The position numbers and the translations under genes were made by a program. This document shows positions 25,147 to 31,292 of a DNA stretch of 32,909 bases, piece by piece. This DNA comes from JACZQZ01 sp046756945 (lineage in GTDB: Bacteria > Pseudomonadota > Alphaproteobacteria > Rhodospirillales > 2-02-FULL-58-16): the NCBI GenBank assembly GCA_046756945.1, contig JBHHXI010000014.1, positions 1 to 32,909 of the forward strand, written 5' to 3'. Below the pieces are notes generated by a model, which saw only the letters and a list, made by a program, of their open reading frames with translations, had not been told where the DNA came from and did no database searches. Position 1 is the stretch's first letter. Every line of letters starts with the position of its first letter.

Positions 25147-26466
25147 ATGGCCGCCCTCGCCCGCCGCGCCCAGCGCAGCACCAACATATGGCCCGGATTC
25201 GTCGACGCCCTGGCCACCTTGTTGCTGGTCATCATGTTTCTCGTCATCGTGTTCGTGCTGGCCCAGTTTTTCCTCAGCGAGGCCCTGTCGGGCCGCGACG
25301 CCGCCCTGCAAAAGCTTGAGAGCCAGGTTTCCGAACTGGCCGAACTCCTCGGCCTGGAACGGGCGCAGAGCTCGGAATTGCGCCTGAATGTCGCGCAATT
25401 GTCCGAGGAACTGCAGGCTTCGGTCGCCCTGCGCGACGACCTCAACGCCACCATCGAAGCCCTGACCCTGCGCGCCGAATCAGCCGAGAAAACGACTGAA
25501 CGCCTGAACAAGGCGCTGGCGGAGGCCTTCGCCACCATCGAGGCGGGCAAGACCAAGCTGGCGTCCCAGAGCAGCGAGCTTGCGGCGCTTACCACCCGCG
25601 CCGAGAGCGCCGAGGAAAAGGCGGCGCGCCTGAAGAAGGCGCTGGAGGACGCGTTCGCCACCATCGAGGCGGACAAGGCCAAGATCCAGGTCCAGGTGCG
25701 GGAGCTGGCGGCCCTGACCCAGAGCGTGGCCGCGCTGAGGGCGTTGAAGGAGGAGCTGGAGACCAAGATCACCGAGATGTCCGGCAAGCTCGAGGAGTCG
25801 GAAGCCACGGTGATCGCCGAACGCGACATCTCCGAAAGCGCCCGCGCCCGGTTGGCGTTGCTCAACCGGCAGATGGCGGCCCTGCGCGAACAGCTGGCCC
25901 AGTTGTCGGCGGTGCTCGAGGCCTCGGAGGCATTGTCGAAAAAACAGAAGGTCCAGATCGCCAACCTGGGCAAGCGCCTCAACGCCGCCCTCGCCACCAA
26001 GGTGCAGGAACTGTCGCGGTACCGCTCGGAATTCTTCGGCCGCCTGCGCGAGGTCCTGGGCCGCCAACCGGGCGTGCGCATCGTCGGCGACCGCTTCGTC
26101 TTCCAGTCGGAAGTCCTGTTCGCCAGCGGATCGGCGGAACTGGGCGAGGCAGGGCAGGAGCAGCTGGGCCGCCTGGCGGAGACCCTGCGCGAAATCTCGG
26201 TGAAAATTCCAAAGGACATCGACTGGATCCTGCGCATCGACGGCCACACCGACAAGGTCCCTATCAATACGGCCCAGTTCCCGTCGAACTGGGAGCTTTC
26301 CTCGGCCCGCGCCATTTCGGTGGTCAAGTTCCTGAAAAGCCGGGAGATACCCGCCAACCGCCTGGTCGCGGCGGGCTTCGGCGAACACCAGCCCCTGGAC
26401 GACCGCGACGACGAAATCGGCTACCGGCGCAACCGCCGCATCGAACTGAAGCTGACCCAGCGTTAG
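25147..26466 (+). CDS. MotB-like coiled-coil protein with OmpA peptidoglycan-binding domain
   Basis: This 439-aa protein has a short basic N-terminus and one membrane helix (about 17–43). That helix begins WPGFVDALATLLLVIMF, with Asp20 placed like the proton-carrying Asp of MotB, ExbD and TolR. Residues about 50–295 are a continuous coiled coil containing two 42-residue repeats (106–147 and 148–189). A canonical OmpA domain occupies about 315–437: VLFASGSAELGEAG, RIDGHTDKVPI, NWELSSARAISVVKFL and RRNRRIEL, with the Asp and Arg that hold peptidoglycan. With the preceding gene it should form a proton-driven stator anchored to the wall, the coiled coil acting as a long spacer. Function is not known. 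Confidence 0.88.
   Translation: MAALARRAQRSTNIWPGFVDALATLLLVIMFLVIVFVLAQFFLSEALSGRDAALQKLESQVSELAELLGLERAQSSELRLNVAQLSEELQASVALRDDLNATIEALTLRAESAEKTTERLNKALAEAFATIEAGKTKLASQSSELAALTTRAESAEEKAARLKKALEDAFATIEADKAKIQVQVRELAALTQSVAALRALKEELETKITEMSGKLEESEATVIAERDISESARARLALLNRQMAALREQLAQLSAVLEASEALSKKQKVQIANLGKRLNAALATKVQELSRYRSEFFGRLREVLGRQPGVRIVGDRFVFQSEVLFASGSAELGEAGQEQLGRLAETLREISVKIPKDIDWILRIDGHTDKVPINTAQFPSNWELSSARAISVVKFLKSREIPANRLVAAGFGEHQPLDDRDDEIGYRRNRRIELKLTQR
25462..25713 (+). repeat. Tandem 126-bp coding duplication in the MotB-like coiled coil
   Basis: Two adjacent 42-codon units (25462–25587 and 25588–25713) encode near-identical heptad blocks. Both share RAESAE, ALxxAFATIEA and a terminal ELAA. 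A 42-residue unit equals six heptads, so duplication lengthens the coiled coil without breaking its register. Confidence 0.8.
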
Positions 26467-26644
26467 CGGGAGGCGACGTCCGCCGTTCTTCGGCGACGGG
26501 ACGCAGGGGGAGCCCACCCCTTCGCCGCCGCCGCTGGCGCGGGCCCAAGCCGGCACGGTAACCGGGCGTTGACATCTCCCGCGCGATCCCCTCTGGTAAC
26601 CGGCCCCGGCCCGGCCAACCCGATCCCCAAACGACGAACCCGGT

Positions 26645-27874
26645 ATGCTGATCCTGTTTCTCATCGTGTTCATCGATCTGGTCGGCTTCGGCCTGATCAT
26701 CCCGCTGCTGCCGTTCTACGCCGAGGCGTTCAACGCCACGCCCTTCGTCGTCGGCCTGGTGATGGCGACCTATTCGCTCACCCAGTTCCTGGCGGCACCC
26801 GCATGGGGACGCCTGAGCGACCGGGTGGGGCGGCGCCCGGTGCTGCTGCTGAGCCTCGCCGGCGCGGTCATCGCGTATGGGTGGCTCGCCTTCGCCGACA
26901 GTCTGTGGATGCTGTTCGCGGCGCGGGCCCTGGGCGGCGTGATGGCCGGCAACATCTCGGCCGCCTTCGCCTACGTCGCCGACGTCACGACGCCGAAGAA
27001 CCGGGCCAGGGGCATGGGCAAGATTGGCGCCGCCTTCGGGCTGGGTTTCATGGCCGGTCCCGCCATCGGCGGAATCCTCGCCGGCCCCGACCCCCTCAAT
27101 GCCGATTTCCAGACCCCGGCGCTGGCCGCCGCCGGATTGTCCTTGGCGGCCCTGGCCCTGGCCGTCATCCGCCTCAAGGAATCCCTGGCGCCGGAAATCC
27201 GCGCCCGCTTGTCGGCGCAACCGCCGACCCAGCGCCGGGCCCAGTTCAAGAAAGCCCTGCGGCGCCCCAACGTCGGGATGTTGATCGGCCTGTCCTTCCT
27301 GGCCACGTTCGTGTTCGCCGGGCTGGAAACCACCTTCGCCATGTGGTCCGAGCGCCAATTCGGATGGGGGCCGGAGCAGAACGGGTACATTTTCTCCTTC
27401 GTCGGCGTCCTGAGCGTGGCAGTCCAGGGAGGGCTCATCGGCACCCTGGCGCGCCGCTTCGGTGAGGCGCGCCTGATCGCCCACGGCGCACTGGCGCTGG
27501 CCATCGGGCTGGCCTTGATCCCGTTTTCCCATTCCCTGCCCGTTCTGCTGACGGCCATGGTGATCGTCGGCTACGGGTTCAGCATCATGACACCGTCCCT
27601 GAACAGCCTCATTTCCCTGCAGGTGGGAGAGCACGACCAGGGCGGCGTAATGGGCGTCAGCCGCTCCGCCGCGACGTTGGCGCGCGTCGTCGGCCCGGTG
27701 TGGGCCGGTTTCCTGTTTCACGCCCTGGGCAAGGACTGGCCTTATTACATCGGCGCCGTGGTGATGGTCGGGGTCCTGTTCCTCGGCCGGCGCGCGCGCA
27801 AGGCCATCGCCGCCACCGAGGCCGCCTCGGCGGGCGCCGCGCCCGGTGGCGAGGAGCGGCGGATGGGTTCTTGA
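26645..27874 (+). CDS. MFS transporter, TetA/Bcr-like drug:H+ antiporter family
   Basis: This 409-aa integral membrane protein has about 12 helices. It starts LILFLIVFIDLVGFGLIIPLLP, typical of the TetA-type DHA1 family. Motif A reads GRLSDRVGRRPVLL and the antiporter motif C region GLGFMAGPAIGG. A basic loop near the middle (about 190–205) separates the two halves, and the C-terminus is cytoplasmic and Ala/Arg-rich. The substrate cannot be inferred. No tetR-like regulator is adjacent, so constitutive or housekeeping export is possible. The 178-bp gap before it shows one imperfect hairpin without a T tract, and no ribosome site is obvious at the start. Confidence 0.9.
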   Translation: MLILFLIVFIDLVGFGLIIPLLPFYAEAFNATPFVVGLVMATYSLTQFLAAPAWGRLSDRVGRRPVLLLSLAGAVIAYGWLAFADSLWMLFAARALGGVMAGNISAAFAYVADVTTPKNRARGMGKIGAAFGLGFMAGPAIGGILAGPDPLNADFQTPALAAAGLSLAALALAVIRLKESLAPEIRARLSAQPPTQRRAQFKKALRRPNVGMLIGLSFLATFVFAGLETTFAMWSERQFGWGPEQNGYIFSFVGVLSVAVQGGLIGTLARRFGEARLIAHGALALAIGLALIPFSHSLPVLLTAMVIVGYGFSIMTPSLNSLISLQVGEHDQGGVMGVSRSAATLARVVGPVWAGFLFHALGKDWPYYIGAVVMVGVLFLGRRARKAIAATEAASAGAAPGGEERRMGS

Positions 27875-27906
27875 ACCGTCATCGGCCCTTCGCTATATAG
27901 GGCCGA
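27871..27906 (+). promoter_or_regulatory. rpmE promoter with overlapping inverted repeat
   Basis: TTGAAC (27871–27876) and TATATA (27894–27899) are spaced by 17 bases, a near-consensus sigma-70 promoter overlapping the MFS gene stop. TCGGCCC (27882–27888) and GGGCCGA (27900–27906) form a perfect 7-bp inverted repeat that brackets the −10 box. That geometry suits a repressor site or, if transcribed, a short leader hairpin. Confidence 0.6.
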
Positions 27907-27925
27907 GGATCGCCGGAGCAGGACC

Positions 27926-28150
27926 ATGAAAAAAGACATCCACCCCGACTATCACGAGATCACCGTCGCCATGACCGACGGCACCACCTTCACCACGCGC
28001 TCGACGTGGGGCAAGGCCGGCGACACCTTGAAGCTGGACATCGATCCCACCACCCACCCCGCCTGGACCGGCGTGCACCGCCTGATGGACAGCGGCGGGC
28101 AGCTGGCGAAATTCAACAAGCGGTTCAAGGAGTTCGGCCTTAAGGGCTGA
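27926..28150 (+). CDS. rpmE: Ribosomal protein bL31
   Basis: This 74-aa component of the large subunit starts MKKDIHPDYHEITVAMTDGT. It contains DPTTHPAWTG and ends LAKFNKRFKEFGLKG, the alphaproteobacterial L31 form. There is no cysteine, so it is the zinc-independent type, stable under zinc limitation. It has its own promoter with an inverted repeat and its own terminator, so it is expressed as a single gene. A GGAGCAGGA ribosome site precedes the start. Confidence 0.96.
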   Translation: MKKDIHPDYHEITVAMTDGTTFTTRSTWGKAGDTLKLDIDPTTHPAWTGVHRLMDSGGQLAKFNKRFKEFGLKG

Positions 28151-28179
28151 CCCGCCCCGCACCGTTTCCCGGGGACCGG

Positions 28180-28207
28180 GCGCCGGCGGAAGCACGGCGC
28201 TTTTTTT
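28180..28207 (+). terminator. Terminator of rpmE
   Basis: GCGCCG (28180–28185) and CGGCGC (28195–28200) pair around a nine-base loop and are followed by seven T (28201–28207). It lies 30 bp after the rpmE stop. This is a textbook intrinsic terminator. Confidence 0.9.
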
Positions 28208-28299
28208 GGCCGACCGGCCTGCCTGGCCCCCCGGCCGCCCGGAGTCTCTTGCCCCCGCCCAGCATGCGCGCCCGGCCCGGATTGACACGGCGGCGGGTC

Positions 28300-28328
28300 C
28301 TTGACAGCGCGCCGGGCGCGCCTATATC
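28300..28328 (+). promoter_or_regulatory. hsp20 promoter (heat-shock or sigma-70 type)
   Basis: CTTGACA (28300–28306) followed by CCTATAT (28321–28327) fits the alphaproteobacterial sigma-32 pattern of CTTGA plus a CC-T/A-rich −10. It also gives TTGACA-N16-TATATC for sigma-70. Start of transcription would be near 28335, giving a leader of about 135 nt, long enough for the thermometer described below. Confidence 0.6.
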
Positions 28329-28334
28329 CCGGGT

Positions 28335-28469
28335 GATGGGGGATGCCTCTCAAGCAGGGTCCGCCCATCGGACGTAGATTGGGGTTCGACCATCAGCGAA
28401 GGGTACCGCGCGCAAGCCGGCCCAGGTGGACCCCGGGAACCCATGTCGCTTCGAAAGGAGAATGTGGCT
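28335..28469 (+). ncRNA. ROSE-like RNA thermometer in the hsp20 leader
   Basis: Just before hsp20 the leader contains TCGCT (28446–28450), a match to the U(U/C)GCU box of ROSE elements, opposite AGGA (28456–28459) of the Shine–Dalgarno sequence. Pairing leaves the diagnostic bulged G (28448) across from the ribosome site. Two extra U-A pairs close a CGA loop (28452–28454), and CAT/ATG pairs extend the stem (28442–28464). An upstream GTCCG/CGGAC hairpin (about 28361–28375) adds to the structure. ROSE elements melt on heating and control Hsp20 genes in alphaproteobacteria. Confidence 0.65.
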
Positions 28470-28928
28470 ATGCGTACGACAGATTTCTCTCCCCTCTATC
28501 GTTTTTCCGTCGGCTTCGACCGCATGCAGCGCCTTGTCGACGCCGCGTCCCGGTTCGATGACGCCGCCTATGCCTATCCGCCGTACAACATCGAGGCGCG
28601 CGGCGACGACGGCTATCGCATCACCATGACCGTCGCCGGCTTCGCGGAAAAGGACCTGGACGTGACGGTGACGGAGAACACCCTGGTCATCTCCGGCAGG
28701 AAACGGGACGAAGACAAAGATGCTTCCTACCTGCACCGGGGCATCGCCGGGCGTGCCTTCGAACGCCGCTTCGAGCTCGCCGACCACATCAGGGTGGTCG
28801 GCGCCAACCTGGAAAACGGCCTGTTGCACGTGGACATGGTGCGCGAGCTGCCCGAGGAAAAGAAGCCGCGGAAGATCGCCATCGGCTCCAGGAACCCGTT
28901 CAAGGCCCTGGCCAAAAAGGCCGCCTGA
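28470..28928 (+). CDS. Small heat-shock protein Hsp20 (IbpA-like)
   Basis: Hsp20 proteins are ATP-independent holdases that bind unfolding proteins. The 152-aa product begins MRTTDFSPLYRFSVGFDRM, the IbpA/HspA class N-terminus. The alpha-crystallin domain covers about 37–130 (PPYNIEARGDDGYRITMTVAGF, FERRFELADHIRVVGANLENGLLHV). A basic tail follows in which KIAIG is the IXI anchor. I choose the ATG at 28470 because AAAGGAG stands ten bases upstream. The in-frame ATG at 28443 falls inside the ROSE hairpin. Regulation is expected at transcription (heat-shock promoter) and translation (thermometer). Confidence 0.95.
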   Translation: MRTTDFSPLYRFSVGFDRMQRLVDAASRFDDAAYAYPPYNIEARGDDGYRITMTVAGFAEKDLDVTVTENTLVISGRKRDEDKDASYLHRGIAGRAFERRFELADHIRVVGANLENGLLHVDMVRELPEEKKPRKIAIGSRNPFKALAKKAA

Positions 28929-28950
28929 CGGGCCGGCCTCCCGTGACGCG

Positions 28951-28978
28951 AGGGGCGCGCCGCAACCGGCGCGCCCCT
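28951..28978 (+). terminator. GC-rich hairpin after hsp20
   Basis: AGGGGCGCGCC (28951–28961) and GGCGCGCCCCT (28968–28978) form a perfect 11-bp stem with a GCAACC loop. Only TTGG follows, so on its own it is a poor terminator. It lies 22 bp after the hsp20 stop and may protect the 3' end. Confidence 0.6.
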
Positions 28979-28999
28979 TGGCATCACACCATTACTTAA

Positions 29000-29033
29000 G
29001 GGGCCGCCGTGTCGCCGGCGGCCCCCTTTTATT
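29000..29033 (+). terminator. Intrinsic terminator downstream of hsp20
   Basis: GGGGCCGCC (29000–29008) and GGCGGCCCC (29017–29025) pair around an eight-base loop and are followed by C and TTTTATT. It is the main terminator for hsp20 transcription. Confidence 0.85.
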
Positions 29034-29171
29034 ACGCCTCACCCTGTTAAACTCGCGCCACTTCTGATTTCCGGAAAAAACTGTACCCACGCGGGCGCCC
29101 CCCGGTCAAGGGCGGTTCCGGTCAAAAAAAGCCGCCTCGTGAGAGGCGGCCCGAGTTTAACAGGGAGGCGT
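29034..29171. repeat. 138-bp element bounded by a 20-bp imperfect inverted repeat
   Basis: ACGCCTC (29034–29040) and CCTGTTAAACTCG (29043–29055) pair with CGAGTTTAACAGG (29152–29164) and GAGGCGT (29165–29171). Together they make 20 bp with a two-base bulge (29041–29042). The interior of 96 bp holds a TTCCGGAA palindrome, two CCGGTCAA copies and the minus-strand terminator. No gene covers it. It may be a small structured RNA, a leader for the downstream small ORF, or a short MITE-like element; no clear target duplication flanks it. Confidence 0.6.
29124..29150 (-). terminator. Minus-strand terminator downstream of the DUF1192 gene
   Basis: On the minus strand GCCGCCTC (29150–29143) and GAGGCGGC (29138–29131) form a perfect 8-bp stem with a four-base loop, followed by seven T (29130–29124). 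It lies about 170 bp beyond the DUF1192 stop, leaving a long 3' untranslated region. Confidence 0.88.
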
Positions 29172-29174
29172 CAA

Positions 29175-29246
29175 ATGGACGAGACGATTGAAACGGTCGG
29201 AACGACCACGCCTCATCCACCCCCGACCCTAACCGCGACACCTTAA
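29175..29246 (+). CDS. Possible 23-residue small ORF after the inverted repeat
   Basis: An ATG preceded by GGGAGG at six bases starts a 23-codon frame encoding a Thr/Pro-rich peptide (MDETIETVGTTT, then PHPPPTLTATP). The ribosome site lies inside the right arm of the 20-bp inverted repeat, so it would be hidden in an RNA that includes both arms. No homology is recognised. It may be chance. The rest of the gap to 29317 shows only a GCGCATGCGC palindrome. Confidence 0.25.
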   Translation: MDETIETVGTTTPHPPPTLTATP

Positions 29247-29317
29247 ATTTCCCTTAACGTCCGTGCGTTTTATCGGCGGGCCTTCCCCACGGCGCATGCG
29301 CGTACAGGGGCACCCTC

Positions 29318-29500
29318 TCAGGATTTGAACACCGCGTCGGCGCCGGAGCGGGCTTTTTCCTTCAGTGCGATGGCCTCGCGGGTGCGGGCGATCTCCGCCT
29401 CCAGCTCGCCGATATACGCCTTCAGCGCCTCGATGGACATGATCTCCAGGTTTTTCTTTTGGGGCACTTTGGCCCTGGGCTCCAGGTCTTCCAGGTCCAT
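29318..29500 (-). CDS. DUF1192 family small protein
   Basis: This 60-aa protein begins MDLEDLEPRAKVPQKKNLEI. It continues MSIEALKAYIGELEAEIARTR and ends KARSGADAVFKS, the complete DUF1192 pattern: an acidic/basic lead, then a helical coiled-coil segment. Function is unknown; the family is alphaproteobacterial. The ATG at 29500 is preceded by GGAGGAG at six bases. An in-frame ATG at 29515 is itself part of that ribosome site, so it is rejected. It is divergent from the quinone oxidoreductase gene, with an 85-bp shared upstream region. Confidence 0.9.
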   Translation of the reverse strand: MDLEDLEPRAKVPQKKNLEIMSIEALKAYIGELEAEIARTREAIALKEKARSGADAVFKS

Positions 29501-29585
29501 GGCTCGCTCCTCCATCGCCGTTCGGTCCTTGTCAGTCCGCCTTCAACATACTAGACGAAGTGCGGCCCGACAAAGGGAGAGCCCG

Positions 29586-30587
29586 ATGAGCAGCGACCTG
29601 CCCGAAACCATGACCTGCATCGAAATCGCCGGCTTCGGCGGTCCTCAGGTGCTGACGCCGGCCACCCGGCCCCTGCCCCGGCCCGCCCCGGGCGAGGTGC
29701 TGGTCCGCGTGGCGGCGGCCGGGGTCAACCGCCCCGACATCATCCAGCGCCAGGGACACTACCGGCCGCCGCCGGGCGTCACCGACATCCCGGGCCTGGA
29801 GATCGCCGGCACGGTGGCGGCGGCGGGCGGCGGCGACGGCGCCTGGAAGGAGGGCGATGCTGTATGCGCCCTTGTCGCCGGCGGCGGATACGCGGAGTAC
29901 TGCGTCGCCCCGGCGCCCCAATGCCTTCCCCTGCCCGGCGGCCTGGACATGGTGCAGGCGGCGGCCCTGCCGGAAACCTTTTTCACGGTGTGGAGCAACG
30001 TCTTCGAGCGCGCCCAATTGAAGCCCGGGGAAACCCTGCTCGTACACGGCGGCTCGAGCGGCATCGGCACCGCCGCCATTCAGATGGCCAGCCGGCTCGG
30101 CGCCCGGGTCATCGCCACCGCCGGAACCCCCGAGAAATGCACGGCCTGCGAGGAACTGGGCGCGGAAAAGGCGGTCAACTACAGGGACGCGGACTTCGTC
30201 GAGGCGGCCAGGGAATTCGGCGGCGGCAAGGGAGTGAACGTCATCCTCGACATGGTGGGCGGGGATTACGCGGCGCGCAACATCCAGGCATTGGCCCGCG
30301 ACGGGCGGCTGGTCAACATCGCCTTCCTCAAGGGCAGCAAGGTGACCCTGGACCTCATGCCGGTCATGCTCAAGCGCCTGACCCTGACCGGCTCGACGCT
30401 GCGCCCCCAGTCCGTGGAGCGCAAGGGCGAGATCGCCAGGGCGTTGCACGAGCGCGTCTGGCCGCTGATCTCGTCGGGTGACATAAAACCGGTCATCCAT
30501 GCCACCTTCCCCCTTGCCCAGGCCGCCGACGCCCACCATCTGATGGAAAGCGGCCGGCACATCGGGAAGATCGTGCTGGTCACATGA
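29586..30587 (+). CDS. NAD(P)H:quinone oxidoreductase, zinc-less MDR family (PIG3-like)
   Basis: This 333-aa member of the medium-chain dehydrogenase/reductase superfamily reduces quinones or related carbonyl acceptors with NADPH. It has EVLVRVAAAGVNRPDIIQRQGHY, the PGLEIAGTV segment, a nucleotide-binding motif HGGSSGIGTAAIQMA (154–168) and a C-terminal GRHIGKIVL. The zinc-ligand Cys cluster of alcohol dehydrogenases is absent, which places it with the QOR/PIG3 (TIGR02824) group. GGGAGA precedes the ATG at 29586. The in-frame extension upstream runs through the DUF1192 gene and is not coding. It is followed by trcR, which has its own promoter. Confidence 0.93.
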   Translation: MSSDLPETMTCIEIAGFGGPQVLTPATRPLPRPAPGEVLVRVAAAGVNRPDIIQRQGHYRPPPGVTDIPGLEIAGTVAAAGGGDGAWKEGDAVCALVAGGGYAEYCVAPAPQCLPLPGGLDMVQAAALPETFFTVWSNVFERAQLKPGETLLVHGGSSGIGTAAIQMASRLGARVIATAGTPEKCTACEELGAEKAVNYRDADFVEAAREFGGGKGVNVILDMVGGDYAARNIQALARDGRLVNIAFLKGSKVTLDLMPVMLKRLTLTGSTLRPQSVERKGEIARALHERVWPLISSGDIKPVIHATFPLAQAADAHHLMESGRHIGKIVLVT

Positions 30588-30614
30588 CTTTCGCGCAACC
30601 CACCGGTGCAGGGT

Positions 30615-30644
30615 TTGACCCGGCGGTTTGCCCGGCGGTATAAA
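30615..30644 (+). promoter_or_regulatory. Sigma-70-type promoter of trcR
   Basis: TTGACC (30615–30620) and TATAAA (30639–30644) are separated by 18 bases, both close to consensus. Transcription would start near 30651, about 60 bases before the trcR ATG. Confidence 0.7.
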
Positions 30645-30713
30645 GATGCCGGTGATCCGGCCCGTGTCGCCGTGGCCGGCAGCCGACATCTCACCGAGAA
30701 TGGGACAGGAACT

Positions 30714-31283
30714 ATGGCGGAACCTTTGATGCCCAAGGCGACGGCCGTGTGGCTGGTCGAAAACACCGCGCTGACGTTCGATCAGATCGCCGCCTATTGC
30801 GGCCTCCATCACCTGGAAGTGCAGGCCATCGCCGACGACGAGGTGGCCATCGGCATGCACGGGTCGGACCCCATCGCCGCCGGCGAACTGACCCAGGACG
30901 AGCTCGACCGCTGCGCCGCCGATCCCGCGGCACGCCTACAGCCGGCGACCCCGAAGATTCCCGAGGTGCGGGCGCGGCCCAAGGGCGCGCGCTACACCCC
31001 GGTATCGAAGCGCCAGGACCGGCCCGACGCCATCGCCTGGCTGGTGAAGAACTATCCCGAGCTCAGCGACGCGCAGATCTCCAAGCTGATCGGCACCACC
31101 AAGCCGACGATCAACGCGGTGCGCGACCGGACCCACTGGAACGCCTCGAACATCAAGCCGCAGAACCCGGTCGGCCTCGGCCTGTGCTCCGGGGCGGACC
31201 TGGAAAAGGTGGTCAACATTGCCCGCGCCCGCGCCGGCATCGTGCACGGCGAAACCCCCGCCGGCCAACCGTCCCGGGACTAG
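30714..31283 (+). CDS. trcR: Cell-cycle transcriptional regulator TrcR (DUF1013)
   Basis: This 189-aa protein matches the DUF1013 family throughout. It contains PLMPKATAVWLVENTALTFDQIA, the YCGLHHLEVQAIADDEVA segment, KGARYTPVSKRQDRPDAIAW, and a helix-turn-helix-like LSDAQISKLIGTTKPTINAV. NWNASNIKP-type and CSGADLEKVV regions close it. In Caulobacter-type bacteria the family is annotated TrcR, linked to cell-cycle transcription and RNA polymerase. The ATG at 30714 follows an AGGA site and its own promoter; the open frame upstream to 30606 is non-coding. It is convergent with the aldehyde dehydrogenase, 9 bp apart. Confidence 0.92.
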   Translation: MAEPLMPKATAVWLVENTALTFDQIAAYCGLHHLEVQAIADDEVAIGMHGSDPIAAGELTQDELDRCAADPAARLQPATPKIPEVRARPKGARYTPVSKRQDRPDAIAWLVKNYPELSDAQISKLIGTTKPTINAVRDRTHWNASNIKPQNPVGLGLCSGADLEKVVNIARARAGIVHGETPAGQPSRD

Positions 31284-31292
31284 CGGCCCGTA

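Noticed and set aside
24555..26357. 600-codon minus-strand frame over the MotA/MotB-like genes
   Set aside because: Serine/arginine-rich mirror of the coiled-coil codons; the plus-strand proteins have clear domains.
23985..26466. Zorya anti-phage system (ZorA/ZorB)
   Set aside because: The pair shares stator architecture, but no ZorC, ZorD or ZorE homologue is adjacent; the neighbours are housekeeping genes and the coiled coil is in the MotB-like rather than the MotA-like partner.
26324..27721. 465-codon minus-strand frame opposite the MFS gene
   Set aside because: Gln/Gly/His/Arg-rich shadow with no domains, antisense to a gene with clear MFS motifs.
27893..28288. 131-codon minus-strand frame over rpmE and its terminator
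   Set aside because: It runs through a clear rpmE gene, promoter and terminator and shows no protein family features.
28443..28469. Upstream ATG as the hsp20 start
   Set aside because: It lies inside the ROSE hairpin and before the ribosome site that serves 28470.
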